Shown here in pieces: positions 15,365 to 17,227 of a stretch of 17,227 nt of DNA (its first letter is position 1; the number at the start of each line of letters is the position of its first letter). The notes beneath the pieces were generated by a model, which made no database searches, was not told where the DNA came from, and saw only the letters and a program-made list of their open reading frames with translations. The stretch lies in contig URWS01000002.1 of NCBI GenBank assembly GCA_900551605.1, positions 1 through 17,227 of the forward strand. The letters run 5' to 3'. This stretch comes from an uncultured Collinsella sp. (GTDB taxonomy: Bacteria > Actinomycetota > Coriobacteriia > Coriobacteriales > Coriobacteriaceae). The position numbers and the translations under genes are program-made.

Positions 15365-16155
15365 TAGAAGACCACCACCTTGGAAGCATCGAACACGGGG
15401 CCGCACATGCAAGCACCCTTCATACCGTCGACCGTCTCGACATTGCAGGTGTTGCAGGCGCCAAAGCCACAGCTCATCATGCGCTCGAGCGACACCTCGC
15501 AGTACGCACCGGCCTCGGCGGCAGCGGCGGCGACTTTCTTCATCATGACGGCGGGACCGCAGCTGGCGACGTAGTCGTAGCCGCCCTCGCCGAGCAGCTC
15601 GGCTGCCGGGTCGGTGCAAAAACCGTGCGTGCCCAGCGTGCCATCGTCGGTGCACACGTTAACCGTGGCGCCCAGCGCGCGGAACTCGTCGATGCCCACG
15701 GCCTTGGAAGCGGTGCCAAAGCCCAGGCACACGTCCACATCAACACTCTGCTCGGCAAGCATACCGGCAAGACACAGCACAGGCGGAACGCCGATGCCAC
15801 CGGCGACGAGCAGGGCCTTCCTGGTGCCCTCGGGTACCATCCAGCCACGGCCACCGGGGCCCAGCAGGTTAGAGGAGGAGCCAGGGCCCATCTGGGACAA
15901 ACGACGGGTATCGTCGCCCACGACGGCGTACCACAGCTCGACGGTGCCGGCCTCGGCGTCGGCGCGGTAGTAGCTCAGGGGCACGCGAAGCAGCGAGGAC
16001 GCATCACCGGGTACGGCGATGTTCACAAACTGACCGGGCTTGAGCGCACTTGCAAGCTTGGGGGCCGAGATGACGAGCGAGAAGACGCCGTCGGCAATCT
16101 CCCGGTTCGAGACGACCTCGAAGTCGTGCATGCGTGCAGTGGAAGGTGTGGGCAT
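15364..16155 (-). CDS. pyrK: Dihydroorotate dehydrogenase electron-transfer subunit
   Basis: FAD and 2Fe-2S subunit that carries electrons from the FMN of PyrD to NAD+. The 263 residues start with a ferredoxin-reductase-like beta barrel including the FAD-binding RVPLSYY (57-63), then the NAD-binding domain with VAGGIGVPPVL, and a C-terminal cluster of cysteines: Cys229, 234, 237 and 249 (plus 251) in SCGFGACNTCNV and GACMCGPVF, the 2Fe-2S ligands. I chose the ATG at 16155 because GGAG lies 5 nt upstream; an in-frame TTG 12 codons earlier is rejected. Its stop overlaps the pyrD start. Two hairpins lie in the 92 nt between pyrC and this start. Confidence 0.95.
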   Translation of the reverse strand: MPTPSTARMHDFEVVSNREIADGVFSLVISAPKLASALKPGQFVNIAVPGDASSLLRVPLSYYRADAEAGTVELWYAVVGDDTRRLSQMGPGSSSNLLGPGGRGWMVPEGTRKALLVAGGIGVPPVLCLAGMLAEQSVDVDVCLGFGTASKAVGIDEFRALGATVNVCTDDGTLGTHGFCTDPAAELLGEGGYDYVASCGPAVMMKKVAAAAAEAGAYCEVSLERMMSCGFGACNTCNVETVDGMKGACMCGPVFDASKVVVF

Positions 16156-16170
16156 AAACGCTCCAATCCC

Positions 16171-16186
16171 CCATGCGGTTGCATGG
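16171..16186 (-). promoter_or_regulatory. Small hairpin before the pyrK ribosome-binding site
   Basis: CCATGC (16171-16176) and GCATGG (16181-16186) form a perfect 6-bp stem with a 4-nt loop. On the mRNA it ends just upstream of the pyrK GGAG. It could affect ribosome access, but length and position alone do not prove a role. Confidence 0.35.
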
Positions 16187-16189
16187 TCC

Positions 16190-16227
16190 AAACGAATAGA
16201 AAGCGCGGCACCGCAAGGGCGCCGCGC
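16190..16227 (-). terminator. GC-rich hairpin with U-rich tail between pyrC and pyrK
   Basis: GCGCGGC (16203-16209) pairs with GCCGCGC (16221-16227), extended inward by one G-U and two G-C pairs around a 5-nt loop. On the minus strand it is followed by TTTCTATTCGTTT (16190-16202). It starts about 20 nt after the pyrC stop. This is the layout of an intrinsic terminator or attenuator between pyrC and pyrK-pyrD-pyrF. The T-tract is interrupted, so termination may be partial. Confidence 0.6.
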
Positions 16228-16247
16228 ACAAAAGCGATAAGGCTATG

Positions 16248-17179
16248 CTAGCAGATGCAGCCGTCGGCGAGCGTCTGCTTACCGCCGACAAACACATCGG
16301 TGGCACGACCGGTAAGCGTGCGGCCGGCAAAACCGGAGTTCTCGGCGCGCGACTCGTAACCGTCCTCGCCGACCGTCCAGGTGGCAGAGGGGTCGAAGAC
16401 GGTCAGGTCGGCAACGGAGCCCGCCTTAACCTGAACCTGGTCGAGGCCCAGAATCTCACGCGGCTTGATGGCCATGAGCTCGACCATACGGCCCATGCTC
16501 ATCTTGCCCGTGTTGACCAGCTCGGTGAGCACGAGCGACAGCGAGGTCTCGAGACCGATCATGCCAAAGGGCGCAAGCTCGAACTCGCGGGCCTTCTCCC
16601 ACGGAGTGTGGGGAGCGTGATCGGTGACGATAACGTCGACGGTGCCGTCGATGACGCCCTGACGGATGGCCTCGGCGTCCTCGTCGGTGCGCAGCGGCGG
16701 ATTGACCTTGAGCGAGGTGTTGTAGGTCTCGTCCAGGTCGTTCTCGGTCAGGAACATGTGATGCGGGGTGGCCTCGCAGGTCACCTGGACACCGGCGGCC
16801 TTACCGGCACGCACGATCTCCAGGCCATGGGCGGTGGAGATGTGCTGGATGTGCAGCTTGGCACCAGTCAGCTTGGCAATCTCGATGTCGCGGGCGATCT
16901 GGAGCTCCTCGCCGGCAGCCGGCCAGCCCTCGAGGGCCAGACGGGTCGAGACCTTGCCCTCGTTGATCTGGCCGTGGCCGACCAGATCCTCGTCCTGGCA
17001 GTGGCTCATAAAGACCTTGCCGAACATCTTGCCGTAGTCCATGCAGCGACGGAGCATGCCCGCGCCCTGCACGCCGCGACCATCGTCGGTGAAGGCGACG
17101 GCGCCGTGGGCGACCATATCGCCCATCTCGGACATGGCCTCGCCCTTAAGACCGCGGGTCATGGCGCCCGACGGATAGA
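16248..17179 (-). CDS. pyrC: Dihydroorotase (class I), 5' end cut by the window
   Basis: Zinc amidohydrolase that closes carbamoyl-aspartate to dihydroorotate. Only the C-terminal part, about 310 residues, is present. The frame is open right up to the adapter, and the residues before the first internal ATG (YPSGAMTRGLKGE) match the conserved YPxGAxTxG segment of dihydroorotases, so the ATG at 17162 is not the start. The visible metal and active-site residues are the His in FMSHCQDED, the His in HIQHIST and the Asp in VIVTDHAPH. Missing are roughly 115 N-terminal residues, including the first HxH metal motif, by comparison with the usual length of about 425. It leads the pyr block of this window; the natural upstream gene would often be pyrB. 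Confidence 0.95.
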
Positions 17180-17227
17180 CTGTCTCTTATACACATCTCC
17201 GAGCCCACGAGACTAAGGCGAATCTCG
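17180..17227 (+). other. Nextera read-2 adapter with i7 index (synthetic)
   Basis: Not genomic. 17180-17198 is the mosaic end complement CTGTCTCTTATACACATCT, 17199-17213 is CCGAGCCCACGAGAC, 17214-17221 is the index TAAGGCGA (N701 as I recall the kit list), and 17222-17227 (ATCTCG) begins the flow-cell sequence. Genomic sequence ends at 17179. Plus-strand frames that run into it end in LLYTSPSPRD, a familiar adapter-derived peptide. Confidence 0.98.

Noticed and set aside
17162..17162. ATG at 17162 as the pyrC start
   Set aside because: The frame stays open upstream with conserved dihydroorotase residues (YPSGA) until the adapter, so the gene is cut, not started here.
43..17179. CRISPR arrays, insertion sequences, tRNA or rRNA genes
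   Set aside because: No spaced direct-repeat array, transposase-like protein, terminal inverted repeats or tRNA-like cloverleaf was seen; gaps between genes are too short for most of these.

Overview
The insert looks like a piece of an actinobacterial chromosome, most likely a gut-type Coriobacteriia (Collinsella-like). The reasons are a GC-rich sequence with frequent GTG starts, an actinobacterial integration host factor (mIHF) next to gmk and rpoZ, and the comEA-comEC-holA-rpsT-lepA-hemW-dnaJ housekeeping order. The genus is an inference; no rRNA or tRNA gene is present to settle it. Both ends of the window are not genome: positions 1-42 and 17180-17227 are Nextera (Tn5) sequencing adapters with index bases, so genomic sequence spans 43-17179. 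The outermost genes are cut there, and any reading frame that continues into the adapter has artefactual ends.

All 17 recognisable genes lie on the minus strand, so transcription runs from high to low coordinates. (1) 17179-13731 is a de novo pyrimidine block: pyrC (5' end missing), pyrK, pyrD and pyrF. It covers dihydroorotase, the two-subunit NAD-linked dihydroorotate dehydrogenase and OMP decarboxylase. (2) 13491-11081 is a tightly packed mIHF-gmk-rpoZ-thiI unit with junctions of 0-5 nt, closed by a strong hairpin terminator. (3) 10867-6813 holds comEA-comEC, overlapping by ATGA, then holA: DNA uptake genes followed by the DNA polymerase III delta subunit. (4) 6679-6413 is rpsT with a structured leader and its own terminator. 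(5) 6316-43 is lepA-dusB-hemW, a DnaJ-like gene with a membrane C-terminus, and a canonical dnaJ cut off at its 3' end.

Most of the window is conserved housekeeping sequence. The most unusual protein is the DnaJ homologue at 1060-2163. It keeps a full J domain and all four zinc-finger repeats, but the usual C-terminal substrate-binding/dimerisation region is replaced by about three predicted transmembrane segments. The other interesting signals are non-coding: a three-helix stem-loop and a promoter-overlapping inverted repeat between pyrF and mIHF, a palindrome with phased repeats in front of comEA, a foldable rpsT leader, and hairpins between pyrC and pyrK. No mobile element, CRISPR array, tRNA or rRNA was seen, and no gene-free stretch exceeds 300 bases.
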